NCBI RefSeq assembly: GCF_000518605.1
Contig: NZ_JADX01000005.1
Span: forward strand, 434,001 to 498,000
Reading direction: 5' to 3'
Length of the DNA stretch: 64,000 bases
Source of the DNA: Shewanella fidelis ATCC BAA-318
GTDB taxonomy: Bacteria; Pseudomonadota; Gammaproteobacteria; Enterobacterales; Shewanellaceae
Shown here: piece after piece, positions 27,226 to 35,760 of the stretch
Position numbering within the stretch: position 1 is the stretch's first letter
Layout: each line of letters opens with the position of its first letter
Notes under the pieces: generated by a model
The model's database searches: none
The model's input: only the letters and a program-made list of their open reading frames with translations
What the model was told of the DNA's origin: nothing
Position numbers and translations under genes: made by a program

Positions 27226-28959
27226 TTAACGTTGTTTAGCGAAGTGGATCACGCCGGTTTGATGGGCGGAGCGGTCGAAAATCACGTAGTGTTCATTCAG
27301 TAGCGGTAAACCAAGTAGCGACTGATTAGGCCACCCTGCAAGCTGTGACAATATCTTAAAACAGGCCTTGCCCTTGGCTGGGGTGTTGGTTTGCCAGTAG
27401 TGCTCGGGCTTTATGTGAAGGCTGACTTTTTCTGGGCTGTTTTGCTTGTTGTCACTGCTATGATCACCGCTGCTATGAGTGTGTTGGCTATGGTGATTAC
27501 GCTCGCCGACAAAATGCAGGGTGAGCGTGGGCCATTCATCAAGGTTTAACTGGCTCATGTCTATACCTTGGTACTGCATGGCGATATCGCTAAAAGGCTT
27601 GAGTAGTGCTGCAAATTTGGGGTTTAGCGCGCTGAAGTGTTCCACCATGGCGTTGTATAAATGTTTGGTAAACACTATGCCTGACACACCTGTGTCGATA
27701 ATGGCGTTACTGCGGCCACGTAGTTGTTTGTTCATGCCTATGGCTGAGAGCAGGGCTTGGTCGTGGCTTGCTAGATGCTCAGTACTTTCTATTGGCTCAG
27801 GGCTGTTATCTGGCTCAGGGCTTTCTGCACGCTCAAGGCTGTTATCTGGCTCAATACTTTCGTCTGGCTCAAGGCTTTCTGCAGGCTCAAGGCTGTTCTC
27901 TATTTCCTCGGTGAGTAGGCTGTCGATTTCGGTTTGGTCGCCGACTTGGATAGAGATGAGGTTTACGTTGTAATACTTGTCTTCTACCACAGAGATTGTG
28001 GTGAACTCGCCTTGATAAAGCTCGGTATGTTCTTCTCCGCCACCAATAATTAACCAACCCTGATTGAGCGGGTCTTGGTTTAATTGTGCGAAGTGTGCTT
28101 GTTGTGCAGCTTTTTCAGCTTTATCAGCGCTCTTTTTTGCACTAAAGCTGGCAGCGTTACTATCTGCAGTAAAGTGAACACTTGAGCGGCGACTGTAAAA
28201 CGCAAACTTATTGGCGGTTAAGCCATGCTGAGTGAGCTCAGTAAAGTAGGGAATAATATCTTGAGTGGGCTGCTGTTTTAAAAAGGCTTTAAACTGACGT
28301 AAATCGTGGCTAGTAAAGCGATTATCACAACTTTGCTCAGAGTGAGCCGCCTTGTTTTCGACTTGGTTTTCTACTTGGTTTGCATTTAAGTGGGCATAAT
28401 AGCCGTTACTGCAAATACTAATTTGGGTATCAAATGGCCAAGGGTAAGTGAGCGCTGGACTGATTTGATATTTATCGAAATAGCCCTTGAGGTTATAGCT
28501 TTTATTTAATTGATGATAAGCAAGTCCAAGAATGCCATCGGCGTGTAAAAATGTGCCCTCTTGCTTAATCGACGACACAATGGCAACCGGACATTGATTT
28601 AGTACTATGGGGGCATGGGAGTCAGGGTTTGGCTCTAATTGATAACCGTCAGCGAGGTTGAAATCGATATCTTCTTCTCTGAGTCCGACTCGGGTATACA
28701 CTACTGGACCGTCCCAACCTCCCACACCGTATAACACTTCTTGAGCAAAGCTGGTGGGCACTAAACAGCTGTCTTGCTCGTCATCATAATCACTGTCACT
28801 CACTACTAAGGTACTGCTGCCAGTATCAATAATCAGATTTGCAGGGGTTTTATTAGCGCCAAATCTTAATTGTGCACAGTAGCCGCCCATGGCATATACG
28901 TTGGTTATTGGCACTTTTAAGGTGCGTGGCGTAACTGCTGTAGGTGTTTTAGCTGACAT
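27226..28959 (-). CDS. Pepsin-family aspartic protease (shewasin-like) with acidic repeat insert
   Basis: The 577-residue protein has both catalytic motifs of family A1: IIDTGSSTLVV (Asp45) and IIDTGVSGIVF (Asp422), with YGVGGWDG as the likely flap. No signal peptide or propeptide is evident, so it is probably cytoplasmic, as reported for shewasin A, a bacterial pepsin from Shewanella. Residues about 353-395 are a tandem SLEPAE-like acidic insert made from 18-base repeats (27775-27903). Another linker has NQVENQVEN. It heads a possible operon with the GNAT and borosin genes and is a candidate for processing the precursor. Confidence 0.82.
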   Translation of the reverse strand: MSAKTPTAVTPRTLKVPITNVYAMGGYCAQLRFGANKTPANLIIDTGSSTLVVSDSDYDDEQDSCLVPTSFAQEVLYGVGGWDGPVVYTRVGLREEDIDFNLADGYQLEPNPDSHAPIVLNQCPVAIVSSIKQEGTFLHADGILGLAYHQLNKSYNLKGYFDKYQISPALTYPWPFDTQISICSNGYYAHLNANQVENQVENKAAHSEQSCDNRFTSHDLRQFKAFLKQQPTQDIIPYFTELTQHGLTANKFAFYSRRSSVHFTADSNAASFSAKKSADKAEKAAQQAHFAQLNQDPLNQGWLIIGGGEEHTELYQGEFTTISVVEDKYYNVNLISIQVGDQTEIDSLLTEEIENSLEPAESLEPDESIEPDNSLERAESPEPDNSPEPIESTEHLASHDQALLSAIGMNKQLRGRSNAIIDTGVSGIVFTKHLYNAMVEHFSALNPKFAALLKPFSDIAMQYQGIDMSQLNLDEWPTLTLHFVGERNHHSQHTHSSGDHSSDNKQNSPEKVSLHIKPEHYWQTNTPAKGKACFKILSQLAGWPNQSLLGLPLLNEHYVIFDRSAHQTGVIHFAKQR

Positions 28960-29185
28960 TGATAGCGCCTTTATTTATTGTTTTAAAACTCGCGATCTAA
29001 CGAGATAAAGCTGCTTTTGATAGCGAAAACGACAATAGCAGAAATTGTCTTGCAGGTTAATTAATTGTTAATTTGCGTGTGGTTTTACTAAGGCGTGCTG
29101 CTTAGGTTGAGGTAGGTTTTGCCGTTAAATGCTTGAGCGAGGTGCAAATCAAGTTGGGGGAGTATATTTGCACCTCGTTGGTTAA

Positions 29186-29641
29186 CTATGAGGCAATGAC
29201 AAACTGGCCTTGCATAATAGCCCAGTGACCAGGGAATGAGCAGAAGAAGCTGTACTGTTTTGCTGGATCGAGATCGGCTGTGCTAAAGGTAATGCTAGTG
29301 CTTTCGCCGCCGCCAATAATGTCGGTATGAGCCAGTACTCGTGGATCATCCGCTTTGACATAGCTGTTTGCTGCGCCAGCGGCCATGCCTTCGTTAGCAA
29401 CGGCTGACATATTGGCGGTTTCGGTTAACACCCAGTTATGCCCCATAGCACTTTTTGGCAATGTGCCTGTGTGGTGTAAGTTTAAGGTTACTTCAGTGCA
29501 GCCCGCTGGCAATGTTAGTTCCTTTTTGTCGAACTGCATTGCATCGGTAGCATTAATATCGAGTTGGCATGTGTTAGCGCTAGCAAAACCTGAAATACTG
29601 AGCAGCAGAGCTGCTGCGACAAACTTGATTAGAGTATGCAT
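29186..29641 (-). CDS. azu: Azurin
   Basis: The 151-residue protein has a signal peptide (ends ASA) and a cupredoxin domain. Type 1 copper ligands are visible: His in MGHNWVL, and Cys, His and Met in FFCSFPGHWAIMQG. CQLDINATDAMQFD is the usual azurin N-terminus. It shuttles electrons in the periplasm, for example to cytochrome peroxidase or oxidases. A Fur-like box lies upstream, which would be unusual control for a copper protein. Confidence 0.92.
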   Translation of the reverse strand: MHTLIKFVAAALLLSISGFASANTCQLDINATDAMQFDKKELTLPAGCTEVTLNLHHTGTLPKSAMGHNWVLTETANMSAVANEGMAAGAANSYVKADDPRVLAHTDIIGGGESTSITFSTADLDPAKQYSFFCSFPGHWAIMQGQFVIAS

Positions 29642-29697
29642 TGTTAACTTCTCATATAGTAAAAGACGTTAGCATCCTAATTGAAAAATAAGTAAAT

Positions 29698-29716
29698 GAG
29701 AATGATAATCAATTGT
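29698..29716 (-). promoter_or_regulatory. Fur-like box upstream of azurin
   Basis: The segment contains AATGATAATCA and matches the 19-base Fur consensus at 14 positions by eye. It lies about 60 bases upstream of the azurin start. Confidence 0.5.
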
Positions 29717-29844
29717 AAATTATTTTTAAAGATTATGATGTGCGAGTAGGTTGTGCGGAGATTAACTCTGGTACTGATTGCTATTAACAAAATCTACAGT
29801 GGACTTAGATTTCCTAAGCCCACTGTTTTCGAAACGAGTTAACC

Positions 29845-31044
29845 TTATTTCGATGTCACCTTAATCCGCTCTACATCTGTGCTAGGGGCTTCAATTTCAA
29901 AATCTAATTGTACCTTTGAACCCGTAACTCCCTTAGCTGAGCTTTGATACTGCCACTGCTTAAGTGCGCTAATCGCTGCTTGATCGAATAACCCCTTTGG
30001 CGATGACTTTATCACGCTGACATTGTTCACTGTGCCACTTGGGGTAATATCAAATTTGAGTTGCACAAAACCGTTTTGATTGGCTTCGATAGCTGCGGCT
30101 GGGTATTTAGGCTCAATTCGCATAGTTGGATAAACGGTTGCAGCTTTGTTAGCTGTTCCTGCTTGCACCTGTTGGTTAAGCAGTAAGCCAATCGTGCCTA
30201 ATAACATTATTAAGCCAAATACTGCCAATCTGCTTAGCCCTTTTTGCTGTGTTTTCATTTGCATAATACGTTCCTTGAGTATGTTTTTGTTTCCATAGTG
30301 AGTGTGAAGCAAGCCGTGCTGGGCCTGCTGTGAGTAAGCCAACAGCACTTGGCTATAATTAATTTTTTGTTGTTGATTTAGTGACTGGGTAACAAAGGCA
30401 TCGCAGGCTAGCTCTTGATCGTCTCGATAACGCTGATAAGCAAGCCAACTAATTGGATTAAACCAGAATAAGCTTAATACGCCATAAGCCAGCAGGTTGC
30501 ATAACAGATCGCCACGGCTGTGGTGATATTGTTCATGATTGATAATGGCTTGCTGCTCCTGTGCATTAAGTTGGTTGAAGTTTACTGGCAAGATGATTTT
30601 TGGATTCACAATGCCTATAAGCATCGGTGATTGCACTTTGGGATGAGCGTAAGTCGCTAGGCGTGAAAATGGATTGCTTACTTTTGTCGCGCTGCGTGCT
30701 AAAGCCTTGATTGATACAAGCTGCAGCGCAAGCATAATAAGCATGATAGCAATTCCGCCAAGCCATACATAGCTAGCAAATAACCCATAGTTTGTTGTGT
30801 TTTTGGCTTGAATCACTTTGCTTGCTAAAACGCTGTAATAAGCAATTTGTTCAGACTGAACTGCTGCAAATAGGTTTGGCATAGCAGCGACAATTATTGA
30901 GCTAAGTAACAGAATAGGGACTGCGAGCCAAAGGTGATAAGTCTGGTGTGAGCCTAAATATTTTTGTAGCGGCTTGTGGCAAATCAGTAAACCTACGCAA
31001 ATTAGGCTTAGTAGTATGGTTTGTTGGGCCATCCATAGCATCAT
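29845..31044 (-). CDS. M56 (BlaR1/MecR1-like) membrane metallopeptidase with TonB C-terminal domain
   Basis: The start at 31044 gives an ATGA overlap with the BlaI stop (399 residues). Membrane helices surround a zinc peptidase site NHEQYHHSRGD (H170, E171, H174) with the downstream Glu in QELACDAF. After a last helix (about 280-297), the periplasmic end is a TonB C-terminal-like domain (YPAAAIEANQNGFVQLKFDI, SALKQWQY) instead of a penicillin-binding sensor. It probably senses an envelope signal and relieves BlaI repression by proteolysis. The signal is unknown. Confidence 0.82.
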   Translation of the reverse strand: MMLWMAQQTILLSLICVGLLICHKPLQKYLGSHQTYHLWLAVPILLLSSIIVAAMPNLFAAVQSEQIAYYSVLASKVIQAKNTTNYGLFASYVWLGGIAIMLIMLALQLVSIKALARSATKVSNPFSRLATYAHPKVQSPMLIGIVNPKIILPVNFNQLNAQEQQAIINHEQYHHSRGDLLCNLLAYGVLSLFWFNPISWLAYQRYRDDQELACDAFVTQSLNQQQKINYSQVLLAYSQQAQHGLLHTHYGNKNILKERIMQMKTQQKGLSRLAVFGLIMLLGTIGLLLNQQVQAGTANKAATVYPTMRIEPKYPAAAIEANQNGFVQLKFDITPSGTVNNVSVIKSSPKGLFDQAAISALKQWQYQSSAKGVTGSKVQLDFEIEAPSTDVERIKVTSK

Positions 31045-31418
31045 GACTTGTTTTCCTTTTGCCATGTATCAATTAACTGCTGCAGCTCAGCAACATCTTG
31101 CGCATTAAGTTTGTTTTGCTTAGCAAAGCCTGCGACGAGTGGGGCAATGCGGCCTGAGAATAAGCGTTCGATAAAGGATTCTGTTTCTTTGAGTTGATAT
31201 TCATTTTGATCTATCAGTGGTGAGTACAGGTAACTGCGACCTTGCTTTTCAAAACCTATAGCTTGCTTTTTTACTAAGCGGTTAAGTAAGGTCTTGACTG
31301 TTTTTTCATGCCAGTCATGGCTTTGGCATAACTGACTGATGACTTCTGCTGCACTTTGTGGAGATGACTGCCATAAAATATTCAGCACTGAAAGTTCAGC
31401 ATTGCTTATTTCTTTCAT
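31041..31418 (-). CDS. BlaI/MecI/CopY-family repressor
   Basis: The ATG at 31418 (MKEISNAELSVLNILW) has AAGGAAG upstream; the longer open frame before it includes the operators and is rejected. The 125-residue protein has the family winged helix-turn-helix, including HEKTVKTLLNRLVKKQAI and the GRSYLYSPL wing. It should bind the two TACAnnTGTA palindromes just upstream and repress its own operon with the M56 protease. Confidence 0.88.
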   Translation of the reverse strand: MKEISNAELSVLNILWQSSPQSAAEVISQLCQSHDWHEKTVKTLLNRLVKKQAIGFEKQGRSYLYSPLIDQNEYQLKETESFIERLFSGRIAPLVAGFAKQNKLNAQDVAELQQLIDTWQKENKS

Positions 31419-31442
31419 GTTTAGCGCTTCCTTGTACTTACG

Positions 31443-31482
31443 ATTACAGTTGTAATATATTATTAAGATTACAAATGTAATC
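31443..31482 (-). promoter_or_regulatory. Two BlaI-type operators
   Basis: Palindromes at 31443-31456 (ATTACA-GT-TGTAAT) and 31467-31482 (GATTACA-AA-TGTAATC) both contain TACAnnTGTA, the consensus bound by BlaI/MecI/CopY repressors. They lie 25-64 bases upstream of the repressor start, centred 25 bases apart. Confidence 0.82.
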
Positions 31483-31682
31483 ATAAACTACAAGTGATTT
31501 TTGCTTAAACTTTGGTCTGATTTTGTGGTTTGTACATAAGTTGTTGTTAATAAAGCTTGTTTTCATATTGATGTTATTTTAATTTAGTCGTGACAAAACT
31601 AAATCAGCTTTTGATTACCACTTTTTGCTCAGCGCATTTAAAATGGAAGTAAGGAAAGTACCCAAACAAGGATTGTATCGGT

Positions 31683-32372
31683 ATGACTTCACGTTTACCT
31701 CGTATCACATATGGTGTTTTTAGCACTGCGATATTACTGGTCGCTGCAGTAGTTACTGCTGATGAAGATGTTGGCGAGCAGGCTGTAACCAATAAGCCCA
31801 ATCTAGCTAGCGAACTGCCGTTGCAGCAATCTGCGCAACAATTAGTGATCTTTGATCAAACCATCAATTTTAACCTGCCGGCCAATTGGAAACTCGCACA
31901 TTCAGAGCAGCAAGCCACGATGTTTTCTGCAGAGTTCGTACCTGCTAATCAAGAACTGCAAACATGGTCATCTATGGTGTGTGTTCAAGGTTTTAAAGGG
32001 GTGGCCGAAGATATTGAGCCTGAGGTTTTTTTACAAACCATGGCTAACGTATATCTTGAGAGTTGCCAAGGTGACATGGTATTTGAAAGTCTACCGAGTG
32101 AGCCATTAAATGGTCATGAAACCGCGACAGCAATTATTGGCTGCACTAAGATGCCTAACTCACACCTTAAGTCGATTGATAACACCAATGCCTATGAAGC
32201 GAATCATGGCTTAGGAGAGATAGGCCATTATACGGCGGTAAAAGGTAAGTCTGATCTGTATTTAATTCATAAATCGGTGCGTGGTGATAACTTTACTCAG
32301 GCTAATCCACCACTTAAGTCGCAAAACTATCGAGAATTTTTATCGAGTATTACACCGTTAAGTGTGCAGTAA
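31683..32372 (+). CDS. Exported protein of unknown function
   Basis: The 229-residue protein has an N-terminal hydrophobic segment (AILLVAAVVTADED) that looks like a signal peptide. The mature part starts with an acidic, Gln-rich stretch and continues as a compact domain (LVIFDQTINFNLPANWKLAH ... REFLSSITPL), with three Cys. I do not recognise a family. An AAGGA site lies ten bases before the ATG. It is a lone gene after a divergent BlaI/M56 operon and could be under the same operators, though they lie more than 200 bases away. Confidence 0.6.
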   Translation: MTSRLPRITYGVFSTAILLVAAVVTADEDVGEQAVTNKPNLASELPLQQSAQQLVIFDQTINFNLPANWKLAHSEQQATMFSAEFVPANQELQTWSSMVCVQGFKGVAEDIEPEVFLQTMANVYLESCQGDMVFESLPSEPLNGHETATAIIGCTKMPNSHLKSIDNTNAYEANHGLGEIGHYTAVKGKSDLYLIHKSVRGDNFTQANPPLKSQNYREFLSSITPLSVQ

Positions 32373-32479
32373 CTAGTATATCTATCTACTTGATTAAATT
32401 TTATATTTGCTTTTAACATAAATATTCTAGCTTATAACAACTTCCTATCTACAAGTCTGCTATTTGCTTCAGGTTAAGT

Positions 32480-32509
32480 TAGACATTTAACCGTATAGAC
32501 GTCTATAAT
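32480..32509 (+). promoter_or_regulatory. btuB promoter with MetJ-like box
   Basis: A TATAAT -10 (32504-32509) has TAGACA 18 bases upstream as -35. The perfect met-box octamer AGACGTCT (32497-32504) touches the -10 inside the palindrome TATAGACGTCTATA. A weaker octamer, AGACATTT, lies at 32481-32488 in the same eight-base register. MetJ with SAM would block this promoter. Confidence 0.6.
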
Positions 32510-32661
32510 GCGCGCACTCAATTGATGGAATATTCCCTTTTGGGTGCAATACATACTCAGTCATTGAATGTTATCTAGACTAAAGCGAATACCTCTTAGC
32601 TTTGGTGTTTAAGCTGTGTATAAAGCATAGAAACAGCAAATAAAAATAATACGTTAGTCAA

Positions 32662-32842
32662 CCTTATTGGTGCCAAGGTTACGCTTGTAACTGAGGATAA
32701 TCGGGAAGTCAGTTAAATTCTGACACTGCCCCCGCAACGGTGAATGGTGAGAGGCAAGCGCGCTTTAATGGAAGGCGTTTAAAGCTTGTACTTGAGCGTT
32801 ATTACAATAACGCAGATCCTAAGTCCGGAGACCGGCCAGTAA
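32662..32842 (+). ncRNA. Adenosylcobalamin riboswitch
   Basis: The leader contains the expected landmarks of the cobalamin aptamer in order: GGTGCCAAGGTTACGC near the start, GATAATCGGGAAGTC, ACTGCCCCCGCAACGGTGA, and the B12-box-like end AGTCCGGAGACCGGCC (32822-32837). It lies 124 bases before btuB and should lower BtuB expression when cobalamin is plentiful. The sequence between the aptamer and the gene (including a GCAAAAT-GAA-ATTTTGC hairpin at about 32898-32914) may form the expression platform. Confidence 0.92.
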
Positions 32843-32965
32843 AGTGATTTCGATGATTTCGGCGGGCAGATCTCGAAATGCGGCAGATTCAAGGCGCAAA
32901 ATGAAATTTTGCACCGTGGCACCGTGACGTTTTTGCCCCGTTTTCCTTTTAGGAGTCAAAGGTAA

Positions 32966-34819
32966 ATGGGAACACAACCATCAAAAATCGCACTGCTTGT
33001 GAGCAGTCTAATGAGCTTATCTGCATTTTCAGTAATAGCAGCAGAAGCAACTACCCCAACTGCAAATGTAGACGAAACTATTACGGTTACTGGTTCACGC
33101 TTTGATAGAAGTGCTGAGCAGCAACTTACAGTGATTAATAGCATTGAGCGCGAAGAGATCGCACGTTTAAATCCTAAATCGGTTGCTGACGTGTTAGAGA
33201 TTTTGCCGGGCGTGAGTATTTCACGCAGTGGCGGCGCAGGTCAGGCGACTTCAGTTAGTATCCGCGGCAGTAATTCTAACCATGTGCTAGTGCTTATTGA
33301 CGGAGTTAAAGTCGGTTCAGCAACATTAGGTACTGTGAGTTTTAATAGTCTTTCACCAGAAAACATTGAGCGTATTGAAGTATTAAAAGGGCCTCGTGCT
33401 TCGGTTTGGGGCAGTGATGCTATTGGCGGTGTGATTCAAATTTTTACTCGTCAACTTAAAGGTGGTGAGTGGTTTGCTGGCGCAGAATATGGCACTAATG
33501 AGTATATTCGTGGCTCATTTGGCACGGGCATGGAGCATGGTAACGGTAGCACTACGTTGACCGTTAATCATGAACAGTCTGATGGCTATGATGTTTACAA
33601 TGGTGCGCCAGTTGAAAATGATGATGACGGTTATAAGCGTAATGCCATTTCGCTAAAAGGCGCTCAGCAAATTAATCAAAATTGGCAAGCACAGTGGAAT
33701 GGCCAATACGATAAAGGTAATACTCAGTATGACGATGTTTATGCATCGGGTTCTGCTGATGAGTCTGATTACGCTAACTATCTTTGGAACCTCGCGGCGC
33801 TATATAGCAATGATAAGTTCAGCAGCAAATTAGCATTGAGCCAGTCGCGTGACTATAACGAGAACTTTCGTGGTGACGACATCAATGTACCTGTTTCAGA
33901 ATTTGAAACTAAGCGCGATCAAGTTAACTGGAGCAATCAATATTTAGCAGCAAATGAACTGACATTTACCGGTGGTATTGATTGGTCTAACGAAGCGGTT
34001 AAAGGTGATTATGCCCAAGATGAACGTGATATTTTCGGTGCTTACTTGTTAGTGCAAAAGCAGTGGAGCAAGTTATTAGCTGAAGCTGCAGTACGTTATG
34101 ACGACGTTGAGAATATCGATAGTGAAGTATCCTATAACGCTAGTCTTGCTTATCAATTTAATGAGCAATGGCGTTTAGTTGCGTCAACGGGAACAGGCTT
34201 TAAAGCACCGACTTTTAATGATTTATACTGGCCGGGCTCGGGGAACCCAGATCTGATCTCTGAAACTTCAGAGAGTTATGATCTAACTTTGCATTATACG
34301 GCTGACAATATTCGTGCCTATGTTAGCGTATTTGAAAACAGTATTGATAACCTTATCGCTTGGGCACCTACGGGAGAAAAAGATGACTTTGGTTGGGATA
34401 TCTGGAAACCTGCGAATATCAATGAAGCCAGAATTCAGGGTGTAGAGCTTTCAGCTAATTTTAGTGTGTTCAGTTTAGATCACCAAGTTGCTTACACTTA
34501 CCTTGATGCGGAAAATAAACAAACGGGTGGTGAATTAGTTGGTCGCAGTGAAAACGAGTTCAACTATCAGCTTAGCTATGATTGGCAACAGTTTGATTTT
34601 TTAGCAAATTATCACTACCAAGGTAAACGCTATGTGAGCGGTACTGATTACTTAGAGGCGACTCATAAAGTGGATTTGAGTATTGGCTATCAGTTAGATG
34701 ATGCGTGGAGTTTTCGTTTAAAAGCCAATAACTTATTTGATGAAGAGATCATTTCAAATCAGAACTATTTTAGCCCAGGTAGAGAGTTTTTCTTTAGTGT
34801 GAGCTACCAAGCCTTTTAA
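32966..34819 (+). CDS. btuB: TonB-dependent vitamin B12 receptor
   Basis: The 617-residue protein has a signal peptide, a TonB box-like ETITVTGSRFD, the plug domain (VLEILPGVSISRSGGAGQAT, IERIEVLKGPRASVWGSDAI) and a 22-strand barrel ending in a C-terminal Phe. Length and sequence match BtuB, and the cobalamin riboswitch upstream confirms the substrate. It imports cobalamin across the outer membrane. A met-box on its promoter would tie import to methionine supply. No btuC/D/F genes follow. Confidence 0.93.
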   Translation: MGTQPSKIALLVSSLMSLSAFSVIAAEATTPTANVDETITVTGSRFDRSAEQQLTVINSIEREEIARLNPKSVADVLEILPGVSISRSGGAGQATSVSIRGSNSNHVLVLIDGVKVGSATLGTVSFNSLSPENIERIEVLKGPRASVWGSDAIGGVIQIFTRQLKGGEWFAGAEYGTNEYIRGSFGTGMEHGNGSTTLTVNHEQSDGYDVYNGAPVENDDDGYKRNAISLKGAQQINQNWQAQWNGQYDKGNTQYDDVYASGSADESDYANYLWNLAALYSNDKFSSKLALSQSRDYNENFRGDDINVPVSEFETKRDQVNWSNQYLAANELTFTGGIDWSNEAVKGDYAQDERDIFGAYLLVQKQWSKLLAEAAVRYDDVENIDSEVSYNASLAYQFNEQWRLVASTGTGFKAPTFNDLYWPGSGNPDLISETSESYDLTLHYTADNIRAYVSVFENSIDNLIAWAPTGEKDDFGWDIWKPANINEARIQGVELSANFSVFSLDHQVAYTYLDAENKQTGGELVGRSENEFNYQLSYDWQQFDFLANYHYQGKRYVSGTDYLEATHKVDLSIGYQLDDAWSFRLKANNLFDEEIISNQNYFSPGREFFFSVSYQAF

Positions 34820-34833
34820 GGTAACGGATATTG

Positions 34834-34862
34834 AAAGCCAGACCTTGTGTCTGGCTTTTTTT
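34834..34862 (+). terminator. Rho-independent terminator after btuB
   Basis: Perfect ten-base stem AAAGCCAGAC/GTCTGGCTTT with a five-base loop and a T-run. Confidence 0.9.
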
Positions 34863-34901
34863 GTGTTATTTTTTGAGTATGCGATTCAAAAGGCATGCTA
34901 A

Positions 34902-35501
34902 ATGCGCAAACAACTGGGTCATTTTTTTGTTTTGGTGTTATTGCTGTTAGTGACAGCATGCTCTAAGCCAACGATTCCACCACTAACCGATAATGCACGG
35001 ATCCTCGCTTTTGGTGATAGTTTAACTTATGGTGTTGGCGCCTCTAAAGGACAAGACTACCCTAGTCAGCTCGCTAATTTGAGTGGCTTTGAGGTGATTA
35101 ATGCTGGCGTATCGGGTGAGACTACTACACAAGGCGCTGCTCGTTTAGATAAATTATTGAGTTTACATTCTCCCGACTTACTCATCTTACTTGAAGGTGG
35201 TAATGACTTTTTAAGAAACCAATCAGTTGACGCCACTAAAGCCAATTTGGCAAGCATGATCGAGATGGCGCAATTACATCAAGTGCCAGTATTATTAATT
35301 GCGGTGCCGCAAAAAAGTCTATTTTTATCACCTTCGCCAATATATGCCGAGTTAGCAAAAGATTATCAGTTGGTTTTGCTGGAAGATACATTAAGTAACC
35401 TATTGAAAACGTCAGCGATGAAGTCAGATATGATCCATTTAAACGATCAAGGTTATTTAGCTCTAGCTAATGCTATTTTGCAGGTGATAATTACTGAATA
35501 A
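34902..35501 (+). CDS. SGNH/GDSL esterase lipoprotein (TesA-like)
   Basis: The 199-residue protein has a lipoprotein signal with lipobox LVTAC, so it is membrane-anchored in the envelope. SGNH blocks are visible: AFGDSLTYGVGA (nucleophile Ser), GVSGETT, LEGGNDFL and the C-terminal DMIHLNDQGY with the catalytic Asp and His. The family (TesA/arylesterase) hydrolyses thioesters, esters or lysophospholipids. It sits alone between btuB and an HDOD gene. Confidence 0.87.
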   Translation: MRKQLGHFFVLVLLLLVTACSKPTIPPLTDNARILAFGDSLTYGVGASKGQDYPSQLANLSGFEVINAGVSGETTTQGAARLDKLLSLHSPDLLILLEGGNDFLRNQSVDATKANLASMIEMAQLHQVPVLLIAVPQKSLFLSPSPIYAELAKDYQLVLLEDTLSNLLKTSAMKSDMIHLNDQGYLALANAILQVIITE

Positions 35502-35760
35502 TTAAATTTAACAATACTTTATGTCGCTTTAAATCTGTGAGTATCTTCAATTTATCTCAAGCTTATTATTGCGCTTTACGCTATCTTGTGTGGCGTGAAA
35601 GTTAGATTTAGTCAGCTTAGAAAAATTTATATACATAAAACAGTTGAAACTTACTAAGTTATTGGCGTTTATGGCTTGACCTATGCGGGCATATTATGGG
35701 TTAATTTACATGAAAATTAATGCATATATTTAATTAAAATAATAGGGTTTAACGTTTCGA

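Noticed and set aside
27521..27973. 150-codon open frame on the plus strand
   Set aside because: It mirrors the acidic repeat insert of the aspartic protease on the other strand; its Ser/Gly/Leu repeats are the reverse reading of that DNA and it has no ribosome site.
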